Source: RUG563 sp045590215 (GTDB lineage: Bacteria > Bacillota > Clostridia > Christensenellales > Aristaeellaceae). From it: a stretch of DNA of 64,000 nt. Under the pieces are notes generated by a model that was not told where the DNA came from, searched no databases, and was given only the letters and a program-made list of their open reading frames with translations. Of this stretch, positions 41,685-50,538 are shown in pieces. Within the stretch, counting starts at the first letter, position 1. Every line of letters starts with the position of its first letter. Made by a program: the position numbers and the translations under genes. The stretch covers positions 1-64,000 of the forward strand of contig JAZNQO010000029.1 in assembly GCA_045590215.1 (NCBI GenBank), given 5' to 3'.

Positions 41685-42752
41685 TCACCCTCGATTTTGC
41701 AGTGACAAAAAGGTTCTTATGCGAGGGGAAATATATTTCATGTGAATATCGGCAAATACAATACCGATGTAATATGAGGTGATAACAGAAAGTGTGCAGT
41801 AAAGAACACAGGAGATAAAAGGCACCGGTATTATAGTTTGGATGATCTGATATATGTATCTTCCAATCCAAAAGAAGGCCATCTGAGCATACATGATATA
41901 GTACGTTGATCGACCGGCTTTCTCCATTACAACATTAAGAAAACCATGAAATCTGAAATTACGGAATTTTAGAATAAGATAATACAAAATAGGATAAATA
42001 AAGAAAGCTGTCATCATTGATGTTGTAGACCATCGTGTGAAAATGCGGTAGGAATAGTTGGGAAATAGTATAGGAAGCAAAACATAAACCAAACCACCTA
42101 TAAACATTATCAGTATTTGCTTACCTCCTTTTTTTTCAGATTCAATTTGATCATACATATATATACCAAGCACTATATGAGTTAAATAACGCAAAATGCA
42201 GGAACGATAAATAAATGAATCGGCTGAAACACCAAGGAAATTATAAAAGAGTTCGAACAGAAGTGTAGCGCAACTGATATAGAACACTGAAAGCCCACGT
42301 GTTTTCTTCCATAGACAATAAACCAATGGAGCGATAAAAACAAACTGCACCATAATTGCACAGTAATAAGAACCTGCTCCATATGAACCCAAAATAAAGT
42401 TTTTGAATATAGAAAACAATGTTGTAAATGTGCTGCCATTTGTGAAATGACGTAGATGAACTACCGTGTGTAAAATCCAAGTTATTAATGCAGGAACAAT
42501 AATCTGTTCAAACTTCCGAAGCAAAGTAGGCACTGCATACATTTCTTTCATACTAGGCTTCTTTTTGTTGGAAGATGCAGCAAACATGTAGCCGCTAATC
42601 GTAATAAAAATAGGAACAGCCATCTGAAGTAAACAGTTGTATAGTACGGTATTGGATGCAAACACATCTGTGTGAAGCAGGATAACAAATAATATAGCAA
42701 TCGCTTTAAAATAGTCGAACAAAACAATCCTTTGCTGATACCTTGCTTTCAT
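41685..42752 (-). CDS. Acyltransferase 3 family membrane protein (island cargo)
   Basis: A 355-residue integral membrane O-acyltransferase with about ten hydrophobic segments. The N-terminal FDYFKAIAILFVILLH motif (catalytic-type His) and QMAVPIFITISGYMF are typical of the AT3 family, which acetylates or succinylates surface polysaccharide, teichoic acid or small molecules. GAGGGGG precedes the ATG. It lies downstream of tRNA-Trp on the same strand. Strong A/T bias and the flanking repeats mark it as acquired. Confidence 0.88.
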   Translation of the reverse strand: MKARYQQRIVLFDYFKAIAILFVILLHTDVFASNTVLYNCLLQMAVPIFITISGYMFAASSNKKKPSMKEMYAVPTLLRKFEQIIVPALITWILHTVVHLRHFTNGSTFTTLFSIFKNFILGSYGAGSYYCAIMVQFVFIAPLVYCLWKKTRGLSVFYISCATLLFELFYNFLGVSADSFIYRSCILRYLTHIVLGIYMYDQIESEKKGGKQILIMFIGGLVYVLLPILFPNYSYRIFTRWSTTSMMTAFFIYPILYYLILKFRNFRFHGFLNVVMEKAGRSTYYIMYAQMAFFWIGRYIYQIIQTIIPVPFISCVLYCTLSVITSYYIGIVFADIHMKYISPRIRTFLSLQNRG

Positions 42753-42776
42753 GCATTTTCCCCCTCAATAAAATAG

Positions 42777-42803
42777 AAAGAACCCGAACGAATTCGGGTT
42801 CTT
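42777..42803 (-). terminator. Terminator of tRNA-Trp
   Basis: On the minus strand AGAACCCGAA pairs with TTCGGGTTCT, followed by TTCTATTTTATT, right after the CCA end. Confidence 0.85.
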
Positions 42804-42804
42804 C

Positions 42805-42878
42805 TGGCAGGGGCACTAGGACTCGAACCCAGAACAAAGGTTTTGGAGACCCACGTGTTACCATTACACCATACCCCT
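42805..42878 (-). tRNA. tRNA-Trp (CCA)
   Basis: A 74-base cloverleaf including encoded CCA. Acceptor AGGGGTA/TGCCCCT, D-arm GTGT/ACAC, anticodon loop CTCCAAA and T-arm CTGGGTTCGAGTCCTAG. Its 3' half is the integration site for the island. Confidence 0.93.
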
Positions 42879-42900
42879 GTGTTGCGTGAACAACAGGTTT

Positions 42901-42929
42901 ATTATATCGTATATATTCACAAATGTCAA
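42901..42929 (-). promoter_or_regulatory. Promoter of tRNA-Trp
   Basis: On the minus strand TTGACA (42924-42929), spacer 17, TATAAT (42901-42906). Confidence 0.85.
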
Positions 42930-42994
42930 TCCCTTTTTTGTTTTGAAAAGTTTCTTTTTTTTCGTATGTGGAAAATTTTTTGCCAAAAAAGTGA

Positions 42995-43023
42995 TTGACA
43001 GAGGCAGAAAAGTTGTGTATAAT
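42995..43023 (+). promoter_or_regulatory. Consensus promoter of guaB
   Basis: TTGACA at 42995-43000, spacer 17, TG-TG-TATAAT with TATAAT at 43018-43023. Both hexamers are perfect. Confidence 0.9.
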
Positions 43024-43052
43024 TTGAAAAATTACACTAAAGGAGAGTGGAT

Positions 43053-44516
43053 TTGCCGATGCTGCAGAAGGTTGTGCGTGAAGGTCTTACTTTTGACGAT
43101 GTTCTTCTGGTTCCCCGGAAGAGTGAAATTTTACCGAAGGATGTGTCTTTGGCCGTTCAGTTAACGCCCAAGATCAAGCTGAACATCCCCGTGCTCAGTG
43201 CCGCTATGGATACCGTAACGGACGCCCGGATGGCCATTGCCATGGCCCGTGAAGGCGGTTTGGGTGTGATTCATAAAAACATGTCTATCGAAGAGCAGGC
43301 CGCCCATGTGGACAAGGTAAAGCGCAGCGAACACGGCGTAATTACCGATCCCTTCTTCCTCTCTCCCGAACATCTGATTTCCGATGCCAAGGCCCTCATG
43401 GCTCGCTATCGCATCAGCGGCGTGCCCATCACCGAAGGCAAAAAGCTGGTGGGCATCCTCACCAACCGTGACCTGCGCTTTGAAACGGATGATTCCCGTC
43501 CTATCGGCCAGGTGATGACCTCTAAAAATCTGGTCACGGCTCCCGAAGGCACCACGCTGGAAGAAGCCAAGGATATTCTGGCCATGCACCGCATTGAAAA
43601 GCTGCCCATCGTGGATAAGGATTTCAATCTCCGTGGTCTGATTACCATCAAAGATATCGAAAAGAGCAGCAAATATCCCAACAGTGCCAAGGACGATAAC
43701 GGCCGCCTGCTGTGCGCCGCCGCCGTTGGCGTCAGCAAGGATGTCATGGCCCGCATTGATGCGCTGGTTGCTGCCAAGGTGGACGTCATCTCCATCGATA
43801 CCGCTCACGGCCACAGCTTGGGCGTGCTGCGCACCATCGAAAGCATCCGCAAGGCCTATCCCAACATCCAGCTCTTTGCCGGTAACGTGGCCACCGCCGC
43901 TGCCACCCACGACCTCATCGCCGCCGGCGTTGACTGCGTGAAGGTTGGCATCGGCCCCGGCTCCATCTGCACCACCCGTGTGGTGGCCGGCATCGGCGTG
44001 CCCCAGATTACCGCTGTAGCCGATTGCGCCGAAGAAGCCGATAAATACGGCATTCCCGTCATTTCCGACGGCGGCATCAAGTATTCCGGCGATATCCCCA
44101 AGGCCATCGCCGCCGGTGCCAAAGCCGTTATGCTGGGCAGCCTCTTCGCCGGTACCGAAGTAAGCCCCGGCGAAATGGAAATCTATCAGGGCCGCTCTTT
44201 CAAGAGCTACCGCGGCATGGGTTCCCTCGCCGCCATGGCCAACGGCTCCAAGGATCGCTATTTCCAGGAAGATGCCAAGAAACTGGTTCCCGAAGGCGTG
44301 GAAGGCCGTGTGCCCTATAAGGGTGCGCTGTCAGATACCGTGTTCCAGCTGATGGGCGGCCTGCGTGCCTCCATGGGCTATTGCGGCACCGCCACCATCG
44401 AAGACCTGCGCCAGAACGGCGAGTTCATCCGTATCACCAGTGCCGGTCTGCGTGAAAGCCATCCCCACGATATCTCCATCACCAAGGAAGCCCCCAACTA
44501 TTCCAGCATGGGCTAA
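43053..44516 (+). CDS. guaB: IMP dehydrogenase
   Basis: A 487-residue enzyme oxidising IMP to XMP with NAD, the committed step of GMP synthesis. TIM barrel with GIGPGSICTTRVVAG (catalytic Cys), GGIKYSGDI and SYRGMGSLAAM; a CBS pair sits in the usual insertion (about residues 95-210). TTG at 43053 has AAGGAG at 7 bases; the ATG at 43059 is at 13, and GTG at 43047 is too close, so TTG is preferred. Monocistronic. Confidence 0.95.
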   Translation: MPMLQKVVREGLTFDDVLLVPRKSEILPKDVSLAVQLTPKIKLNIPVLSAAMDTVTDARMAIAMAREGGLGVIHKNMSIEEQAAHVDKVKRSEHGVITDPFFLSPEHLISDAKALMARYRISGVPITEGKKLVGILTNRDLRFETDDSRPIGQVMTSKNLVTAPEGTTLEEAKDILAMHRIEKLPIVDKDFNLRGLITIKDIEKSSKYPNSAKDDNGRLLCAAAVGVSKDVMARIDALVAAKVDVISIDTAHGHSLGVLRTIESIRKAYPNIQLFAGNVATAAATHDLIAAGVDCVKVGIGPGSICTTRVVAGIGVPQITAVADCAEEADKYGIPVISDGGIKYSGDIPKAIAAGAKAVMLGSLFAGTEVSPGEMEIYQGRSFKSYRGMGSLAAMANGSKDRYFQEDAKKLVPEGVEGRVPYKGALSDTVFQLMGGLRASMGYCGTATIEDLRQNGEFIRITSAGLRESHPHDISITKEAPNYSSMG

Positions 44517-44532
44517 TCAAACGATTTTCGCT

Positions 44533-44572
44533 GCCTCAAGCAGAACGCTGTTTGGGGCAGTTTTTCTTTCCT
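44533..44572 (+). terminator. Terminator of guaB
   Basis: CTGCCTCAAGCAG pairs with CTGTTTGGGGCAG (with G-T pairs), followed by TTTTTCTTT. Confidence 0.8.
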
Positions 44573-44592
44573 AAAATGCAAAGGAGATTGCT

Positions 44593-45054
44593 ATGGATAT
44601 TCGCATCTTAACGGAAACAGGCAGCTTTGCGGCGCGTGCTGGTGCGCTGATTTTCCATGAAGGCAAATTGCTTGTCGCCTCTGCCAAGGGCGATTCCGAT
44701 TTTTACACCATCGGTGGTAAAGTAAAAATCGGCGAAACGACGCAGGAAGCTGCCATCCGGGAAGCCAAAGAAGAAACGGGGCTTGATTTTAGCGTGGAGA
44801 GGCTGCTTTTTGTGCAGGAGCGGTTTTTCAACCATCAGGGAAAGCAGCATCAGGAAATTGCTTTCTTTTACCTCATGCAGGGGGACGCCTCCTCCCTTTC
44901 GGAAGGAGCTGATACCGATCAGCCGGGCTTTGAAACGCTGCATTGGCTGCCTGTTGACCAATTACACCGCTATTCGCTGAAACCCGTTTTTCTGCAAAAC
45001 GCCCTTTCCTCCCTGCCGGAGAACCCCTTGCATATCATTTCCGACGAAAGATAA
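44593..45054 (+). CDS. NUDIX hydrolase
   Basis: A 153-residue protein with a complete Nudix box, GKVKIGETTQEAAIREAKEETGL in pattern (G-x5-E-x7-R-E-x2-E-E-x-G), at about residues 45-67. It cleaves a nucleoside diphosphate derivative; substrate unknown. AAAGGAG lies 7 bases before the ATG, between guaB and the iron operon. Confidence 0.9.
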   Translation: MDIRILTETGSFAARAGALIFHEGKLLVASAKGDSDFYTIGGKVKIGETTQEAAIREAKEETGLDFSVERLLFVQERFFNHQGKQHQEIAFFYLMQGDASSLSEGADTDQPGFETLHWLPVDQLHRYSLKPVFLQNALSSLPENPLHIISDER

Positions 45055-45091
45055 CGCACTTTCCCAATCCAAAACTTTTTCTTTTCCCCTG

Positions 45092-45120
45092 TTGACAAAG
45101 AAAGCAAAATGTGATATATA
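45092..45120 (+). promoter_or_regulatory. Promoter of the feo operon
   Basis: TTGACA at 45092-45097, spacer 17, TATATA at 45115-45120. Confidence 0.75.
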
Positions 45121-45125
45121 TTCAG

Positions 45126-45156
45126 TTGGCCGATACTAACCGTTTGTGTCGGCCAA
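45126..45156 (+). promoter_or_regulatory. Inverted repeat at the feo transcription start
   Basis: TTGGCCGATAC and GTGTCGGCCAA form an 11-bp inverted repeat with a 9-base centre, starting about at +1. It could be an operator for a metal regulator (DtxR/Fur-type) or a 5'-end stabilising hairpin. No T-run follows, so it is not a terminator. Confidence 0.6.
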
Positions 45157-45220
45157 AGAAAAACGTTTCAGTTATGCTTGTCTAACTTCTTTCGTGATAT
45201 TCGTAGAGGAGGTTTCCGTC

Positions 45221-45439
45221 ATGTCTGATACTCTTTTCAATGCACAAGAAGGAAAGGAATATATCATCCGCCGCATTGATACCGACGATGAAGAAATGAA
45301 CGCCTTTCTCTTTTCTCTGGGCTGCTATTCCGGCGAACCTGTCACTTTGGTCTCCCGCAAAGGCAAAGGCCGTGTGATTTCCGTGAAAGATGCCCGGTAT
45401 TGCATCGATGAAGAATTGGCGAACGCCATCATTATCTGA
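45221..45439 (+). CDS. feoA: FeoA-family protein
   Basis: A 72-residue SH3-like cytosolic protein that partners the ferrous-iron transporter FeoB. The pattern FSLGCYSGEPVTLVSRKGKGRVISVKDARYCI is that of FeoA, here given as the span of residues 30-62. AGAGGAGG lies 8 bases before the ATG at 45221. It precedes feoB by 127 bases. Confidence 0.88.
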   Translation: MSDTLFNAQEGKEYIIRRIDTDDEEMNAFLFSLGCYSGEPVTLVSRKGKGRVISVKDARYCIDEELANAIII

Positions 45440-45452
45440 TTTCGTTTTTCCC

Positions 45453-45475
45453 GGCGGCAAAAAGCCGCCTTTTCG
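45453..45475 (+). terminator. Hairpin between feoA and feoB
   Basis: GGCGGC and GCCGCC with an AAAAA loop, followed by TTTTCG. A short, partial terminator that may lower feoB relative to feoA. Confidence 0.5.
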
Positions 45476-45566
45476 CGGGTCAACAGTTTGTCCTTTCTAA
45501 CTTTCATATCAATTCTGTCAAATCCGAAAGAGTTTGTCCAAATAAATTCATTCCAAGGAGGAAAGT

Positions 45567-47585
45567 ATGAGAATCGCATTAACCGGGAATCCCAACAGCG
45601 GCAAAACCACCATGTATAACGCCCTGACAGGCCGCAATGAAAAGGTAGGCAACTGGGCTGGTGTGACCGTGGAAAAGAAAGAACATGCCATCAGGAAGGC
45701 ATACTGCCCCGTGGGGCATGATGACCTCATCGCCGTTGACCTGCCCGGAGCTTATTCCATGAGCCCCTTCACCTCCGAAGAATCTATCACCAGCGGCTAT
45801 GTCCGCAACGAAAACCCAGACGTAATCGTCAACATCGTGGACGCAACCAATCTGAGCCGCAGTCTCTTTTTCACAACCCAGCTGCTGGAGCTTGGCATTC
45901 CCGTTGTGGTTGCGCTGAACAAAGCGGATGTCAACGTGAAAAAGCAAAACAAGATCGATGCCGCTTCCCTGTCCGAAAAGCTGAATTGCCCTGTTATCGA
46001 AACCGTTTCCACCACCTCCAGCGGCCTGAAAAAAGTGATACAAGCTGCTGCCGAACAGGCAGGAAAAGGCCAGAAAGCCCCTTACCTGCAGGGTAATATT
46101 GACCTGACCAATAAGGAAGCTGTGGAAAAGGCGGATCGTGCCCGTTTCTCCTTTGTAAACAACATCGTGTCCCAAGTTGAAAAGCGCAAAACCCTTACGA
46201 AAAATACCAATTTTCAGGATAAGATTGATGCCGTCATCACTCACCCCATTCTAGGGCTCGTGTTTTTCGCCTTGGTGATGTTCCTTGTGTTCCACATTTC
46301 CCAGTCCGACGGTGCATTGGGGCTTGGCGTATGGCTGGCAGATACGCTGGTTGCTTGGCTGGAAGGCTTCCAGGAAATTGTGCGCAGCTGGGTCAGCGGT
46401 GCTTCTGACATTTTGCAAACGCTGCTGGTGGACGGCGTCCTCGGCGGCCTGATTGCCGTGGTGGGCTTTTTGCCGCTGGTCATGGTCATGTATTTCCTCA
46501 TCGCCCTTTTGGAAGACTGCGGCTATATGGCCCGTGTTTCCGTGGTATTGGATCCCATCTTCAAAAAAGTGGGGCTCAGCGGCAAATCCGTCATTCCTTT
46601 CGTTATCACCACAGGCTGCGCCATCCCCGGTGTCATGGCCTGCCGTACCATCCGCAACGAGCGTGAACGCCGGGCAACGGCCATGCTGGCCCCCTTTATG
46701 CCTTGCGGTGCCAAGCTGCCGGTGATTGCCCTGTTTGCCGGGGCGTTCTTCTCCGATGCGTCTTGGGTGGGCGCACTGATGTATTTTGCCGGAATCGTGC
46801 TGATTTTCCTGGGTGCCCTGCTGGTCAATAAAATTGCCGGTCATAAGGCGCGCAAATCCTTCTTCATCATCGAGCTGCCAGAATATAAGCTGCCCAGTAT
46901 CAAGCGTGCCTTTCTGTCCATGCTGAGCCGTGGATGGGCCTATATCGTCAAGGCCGGCACCATCATCCTCCTTTGCAATACCATCGTGCAGGTAATGCAG
47001 ATGTTTAACTGGCAGTTCCAGCTGGTGCAAGAAGGTATGGAAAACACCTCCATCTTGGCCACCATCGCCCATCCCTTTGCGTATGTGCTGATTCCCATCG
47101 TGGGTTTCCATGCGTGGCAATTGGCCGCCGCCGCCGTAACAGGCTTCATTGCCAAGGAAAACGTGGTGGGCACGCTGGCTGTGTGCTTTGGCATCTCCAA
47201 CCTGATTGACACCGAAGAGCTGGCTCTCATGGAAAACGCTGGCACGGAAGTGGCTCTGGTCTTTGGCCTTACCAAAGCGGCTGCGCTGGCTTATCTCATG
47301 TTCAACCTCTTCACTCCCCCCTGCTTTGCGGCTATCGGTGCCATGAATACCGAAATCAAGAGCAAAAAATGGCTCTTTGGCGGCATCGGCCTGCAGCTTG
47401 GCATCGGCTTCACGGTGGGCTATCTGGTTTACCAAATTGGCACGCTGATCACCACCGGCTCCTTCGGCACAGGCTTTACCGCCGGGTTGATTGCCGTACT
47501 CACGATGGCCGGAATTCTTGTCCGTCTGATTCAGAATGCCAACCGCGGCCTGCAAAAAGAATATAACCTGAACAAGCAGGCCTGA
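45567..47585 (+). CDS. feoB: Ferrous iron transport protein B
   Basis: A 672-residue membrane GTPase importing Fe(II). N-terminal G domain with GNPNSGKTTMYNALTG, DLPGAYSMSP and NKAD, a guanine-dissociation-inhibitor-like stretch, then two gate domains: TTGCAIPGVMACRTI, FMPCGAKLPV, GFIAKENVVGTL and FTPPCFAAIGAM. Length is normal for the shorter FeoB class. AAGGAGG precedes the ATG. Confidence 0.96.
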   Translation: MRIALTGNPNSGKTTMYNALTGRNEKVGNWAGVTVEKKEHAIRKAYCPVGHDDLIAVDLPGAYSMSPFTSEESITSGYVRNENPDVIVNIVDATNLSRSLFFTTQLLELGIPVVVALNKADVNVKKQNKIDAASLSEKLNCPVIETVSTTSSGLKKVIQAAAEQAGKGQKAPYLQGNIDLTNKEAVEKADRARFSFVNNIVSQVEKRKTLTKNTNFQDKIDAVITHPILGLVFFALVMFLVFHISQSDGALGLGVWLADTLVAWLEGFQEIVRSWVSGASDILQTLLVDGVLGGLIAVVGFLPLVMVMYFLIALLEDCGYMARVSVVLDPIFKKVGLSGKSVIPFVITTGCAIPGVMACRTIRNERERRATAMLAPFMPCGAKLPVIALFAGAFFSDASWVGALMYFAGIVLIFLGALLVNKIAGHKARKSFFIIELPEYKLPSIKRAFLSMLSRGWAYIVKAGTIILLCNTIVQVMQMFNWQFQLVQEGMENTSILATIAHPFAYVLIPIVGFHAWQLAAAAVTGFIAKENVVGTLAVCFGISNLIDTEELALMENAGTEVALVFGLTKAAALAYLMFNLFTPPCFAAIGAMNTEIKSKKWLFGGIGLQLGIGFTVGYLVYQIGTLITTGSFGTGFTAGLIAVLTMAGILVRLIQNANRGLQKEYNLNKQA

Positions 47586-47603
47586 CCTATGAAGGAGAAC
47601 GCC

Positions 47604-47759
47604 ATGACAAACATAATCCTCATTTTGATTCTTGCCGCCATCGTCGGCTTTGCTGCTTTCTATATCATCAGGGAAAAGAAGCGTGGACGCAAGTGCATCG
47701 GATGCCCCTATGCCTGTAAGAAGGGCGCATCTTGCCCTTGCCACAGCGGTGAAAATTAA
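47604..47759 (+). CDS. FeoB-associated Cys-rich membrane protein
   Basis: A 51-residue protein: one transmembrane helix (NIILILILAAIVGFAAFYII) followed by a cysteine cluster, CIGCPYACKK then SCPCHSGEN. This is the standard small partner at the end of clostridial feo operons. AAGGAG precedes the ATG, 18 bases after feoB. Confidence 0.92.
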   Translation: MTNIILILILAAIVGFAAFYIIREKKRGRKCIGCPYACKKGASCPCHSGEN

Positions 47760-47769
47760 ATAAGTTCTA

Positions 47770-47803
47770 AAGGCAGACGCTCCCCCCTTGCATCTGCCTT
47801 TTT
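47770..47803 (+). terminator. Terminator of the feo operon
   Basis: AAGGCAGA and TCTGCCTT pair around a 15-base loop, followed by TTTCG. Confidence 0.75.
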
Positions 47804-47805
47804 CG

Positions 47806-47834
47806 TTGAATTTCCATCCCTGCCGTGCTATAAT
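47806..47834 (+). promoter_or_regulatory. Promoter of the 2-hydroxyacid dehydrogenase gene
   Basis: TTGAAT at 47806-47811, spacer 17, TG-C-TATAAT at 47829-47834. Confidence 0.75.
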
Positions 47835-47888
47835 GAGCAAACAGAAACGTGCTTTTGCTTTCCCTCATTTTCCTTGCAGGAGGTACTC

Positions 47889-48830
47889 ATGGCTGTTATT
47901 CTTATCACCCACTTCATCCCCGGCGACGGCTTTCGCTCCTTGGCCGGGCACGAAATCATCATGCCCCCTTCCCTCACCGCCTTTTCGGAAGCGGAGCTCA
48001 TGCAATATGCGCCGCAGGCGGATGCCATCGTGGCCGGCGGCAGGGTATCGGGCGATGTGATCCGGGCATCGAAACGCCTGAAAATCATCGCCAATTATGG
48101 CGCCGGATACGACAGTGTGGATATCCAGACGGCGAAAGAGATGGGCATTCCCGTCACCAATATCCCGGACAGCGTCACGCAGGACACCGCAGAGCTGGCC
48201 ATGGGGCTGATGCTTTCCGTCAGTCGTCGCATCGGGGAAATGAACCTGCGCCTGCGTAAAGAAGCCCCGGAAAGCCTCTTTGGCATGGGACGCCATATGG
48301 GGCAAAGCCTCCGGGGCAAGGTGCTGGGCATTTTCGGCTGCGGCCGCATCGGCAGCCGTACGGCAGAATTGGCCAAGGCCTTTGGCATGCAGGTGATGGG
48401 CTATTCCAGAAGCGGCTGCAACCCTGCCGTTGCCACCCCCGTTGCCATGGAAGAGCTGCTGGAGAAAGCGGATATTCTGTCCCTCCATTGTCCCCTGACC
48501 ACCGAAACAAAGGGCATCATCAACGCTGCCGCCTTTGCCAAAATGAAAAAAGGCTCCCTGCTCATCAACACCGCAAGGGGTGCCGTGGTGGACACGGAAG
48601 CCTTGCTGCAAGCACTGGCAGACGGCACCATCGCCGGAGCCGGGCTGGATGTGTTCCCAGAGGAACCTCATGTGCCCAAAGAGCTGCTAAATCACGACCG
48701 GGTGGTTTGCACACCCCATATCGGCACCAACACCCTGCTCGCCCGCTGCGAAATGGCGGAAGCCTGCGCTAAAAGAATCTTGGATGTATTTCAAGGAAAG
48801 CGGCCAGAAAACATCGTAAACGGCCTGTAA
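47889..48830 (+). CDS. D-isomer-specific 2-hydroxyacid dehydrogenase
   Basis: A 313-residue NAD-dependent oxidoreductase. Rossmann motif LGIFGCGRIGSR, NTARGAVVD (catalytic Arg), DVFPEEP (Glu) and TPHIGT (His) are all present. It could act on glyoxylate, hydroxypyruvate or phosphoglycerate; there is no ACT domain, which argues against classic SerA. AGGAGG precedes the ATG at 47889. Confidence 0.9.
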   Translation: MAVILITHFIPGDGFRSLAGHEIIMPPSLTAFSEAELMQYAPQADAIVAGGRVSGDVIRASKRLKIIANYGAGYDSVDIQTAKEMGIPVTNIPDSVTQDTAELAMGLMLSVSRRIGEMNLRLRKEAPESLFGMGRHMGQSLRGKVLGIFGCGRIGSRTAELAKAFGMQVMGYSRSGCNPAVATPVAMEELLEKADILSLHCPLTTETKGIINAAAFAKMKKGSLLINTARGAVVDTEALLQALADGTIAGAGLDVFPEEPHVPKELLNHDRVVCTPHIGTNTLLARCEMAEACAKRILDVFQGKRPENIVNGL

Positions 48831-48839
48831 AAACCAAAT

Positions 48840-48895
48840 GAAAAAAGCACTGTCTCCGCTGGCCATCAGGCTTCTGGAAACAGTGCTTTTTGCTT
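48840..48895. terminator. Bidirectional terminator
   Basis: AAAAAGCACTGT and ACAGTGCTTTTT pair around a 26-base loop between convergent genes. Confidence 0.8.
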
Positions 48896-48900
48896 ATGCT

Positions 48901-50427
48901 TTATTCTTCGGGGGTTGCGGCTTCTGCCACGGCAAAGAACGCTTCCTTGGGACGAATCTTCAAATCGAACAGCAGCGGATATTCATCGCTGCGCCAGCTG
49001 CGGTCGTCCGTCACGCCCCACACCTGCACAGCCTCCATCTGATCGGCAAATTCCACAAACAGCTTCATCAGCTGCTTAAATTTATCCGCCTGCACCGTCC
49101 GCTGAATGGAATTATCGCCAGAGATGCCGATGTCCAGTTCGCTGACACGCAGCTTCAGCCCCTTGGCAGCAATCTTATTCAACGCCGTGCGCACCTGACC
49201 GATGGTGGGCGTGCCGGTGGAATAATGGCACTGGAAGCCGTAGCCGTCGATATTGCCGTCTGCCACCAGGCTATCCAGCAAATTGCAAATGCCGGTAAGC
49301 TTGGGCTCATAAGGCGTGGAATAATCGTTGTAATACAGCAGGCAGCCTTCGGGGGCATACTTCCTGGCATATTCAAAGGCACGGTTCACAAAATCCTGCC
49401 CCACAACCTTCGTCCAGTTGGAAGTACGCAGCTGGGTGCTGCCATCCGCCACCGCTTCGTTCACCACGTCCCAGGAGACGATCAGGCCGGGGTAATTGGC
49501 TTCGGTATATTCAAACACCAGCCGGATATAGTTTTCCAGCCGGGCCAGCATCACTTCACGGGTCACATAAGGTTTGCTGGTATCATAACCTTCGTGGAAG
49601 AAGGCAGCAGGCGTCTGGCTGTGCCAAGCCAACACATGGCCGTGCACCTTGATGCCGTTCTTCTGGCAATAATCCAGCATGGGCTTGGCAGCATTGAACT
49701 TCACCGCCACGGCGGTTTCATCTTCCTTGGCCAAGTTGCGGCTGGCAGCCACGTCCAAAACAGCATCCGGTTTCAGTTCGTTTTCGTGGGTCAGGATATT
49801 ATACTGATCCTTCACAACCGCCATCCGCTTGCTGTCAGACAGCATATTCTGGGGCAGGCAGCCGCCGAAATCGAAGTAAGGGGCATAGAGCTCATACAGA
49901 GAGGGCAGCACTTCATCATAAGAAGCGTTGGCCTTTTCCACAGTGATGTTCCGGATGGCATAATCCAGCGTGCCATTCCCAGCCGTTTCCACATAGAGAA
50001 TATAATTGTCAAATTCAGCAGGAGTAAACTTGCCGCTGAATTCCACCCATTCGCCCTTCTTCGCCGTCACAGTTTGCAGGTTTTCATAGGTTTCCTGGCC
50101 GTCCTTGCTATGCGCCATGGAGAGGATAAAATCAGCCGTATCCAGTGTCATCTGACGCACTTCAAGGGAATAAGAATATTCCGTGCCGGGCTGGAAATTG
50201 AATTCCTTGGCAATGGAATTCCAAGGCTCGGTACGGCCTTTGATGTTCAGCATATTGGCAACCAGATTCAGCTTGGCACCGCCGTCTGCGCTCCGGGCGT
50301 GCCAGCCTTCCATATCGCCCCATTCAAATACTGCGCTATAGCTGGTCAAATATTCTTCCTCTGCCATAACGGAAAACACCGGCAGCATCATCACCAGCAC
50401 CAGCAAAAGGGAAATAAGTTTCTTCAT
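48901..50427 (-). CDS. Secreted GH10 endo-1,4-beta-xylanase with N-terminal CBM
   Basis: A 508-residue exported xylanase. Signal peptide (residues 1-22), a beta-rich carbohydrate-binding-like module of the CBM4/9/22 type (about 28-165), then a GH10 barrel with HGHVLAWHSQTP, SWDVVNEAV (acid/base Glu near 318) and LRVSELDIGI (nucleophile Glu near 428). No dockerin or sorting signal is seen. Promoter ATGACA-17-TATAAT. Confidence 0.94.
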   Translation of the reverse strand: MKKLISLLLVLVMMLPVFSVMAEEEYLTSYSAVFEWGDMEGWHARSADGGAKLNLVANMLNIKGRTEPWNSIAKEFNFQPGTEYSYSLEVRQMTLDTADFILSMAHSKDGQETYENLQTVTAKKGEWVEFSGKFTPAEFDNYILYVETAGNGTLDYAIRNITVEKANASYDEVLPSLYELYAPYFDFGGCLPQNMLSDSKRMAVVKDQYNILTHENELKPDAVLDVAASRNLAKEDETAVAVKFNAAKPMLDYCQKNGIKVHGHVLAWHSQTPAAFFHEGYDTSKPYVTREVMLARLENYIRLVFEYTEANYPGLIVSWDVVNEAVADGSTQLRTSNWTKVVGQDFVNRAFEYARKYAPEGCLLYYNDYSTPYEPKLTGICNLLDSLVADGNIDGYGFQCHYSTGTPTIGQVRTALNKIAAKGLKLRVSELDIGISGDNSIQRTVQADKFKQLMKLFVEFADQMEAVQVWGVTDDRSWRSDEYPLLFDLKIRPKEAFFAVAEAATPEE

Positions 50428-50459
50428 AGAAACACCTTCCTTTATATCTTTCTGTCCTC

Positions 50460-50488
50460 ATTATAGAAGAAAATGGCTCATTTGTCAT
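50460..50488 (-). promoter_or_regulatory. Promoter of the xylanase gene
   Basis: On the minus strand ATGACA (50483-50488), spacer 17, TATAAT (50460-50465). Confidence 0.65.
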
Positions 50489-50538
50489 GTGCAAAATGCG
50501 CTGTTTTCTGGACAGATATGACGAACTTGCTCCCTTTT

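Larger units (their letters stand above)
41614..42844. mobile_element. Small tRNA-Trp-linked genomic island, 1.18 kb
   Basis: The segment is bounded by 48-bp direct repeats, one inside tRNA-Trp. It contains only the acyltransferase gene, whose sequence is far more A/T-rich than all flanking genes. The recombinase remnant lies just outside the distal repeat. It is probably a decayed or composite integrative element that left one cargo gene. Confidence 0.75.
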
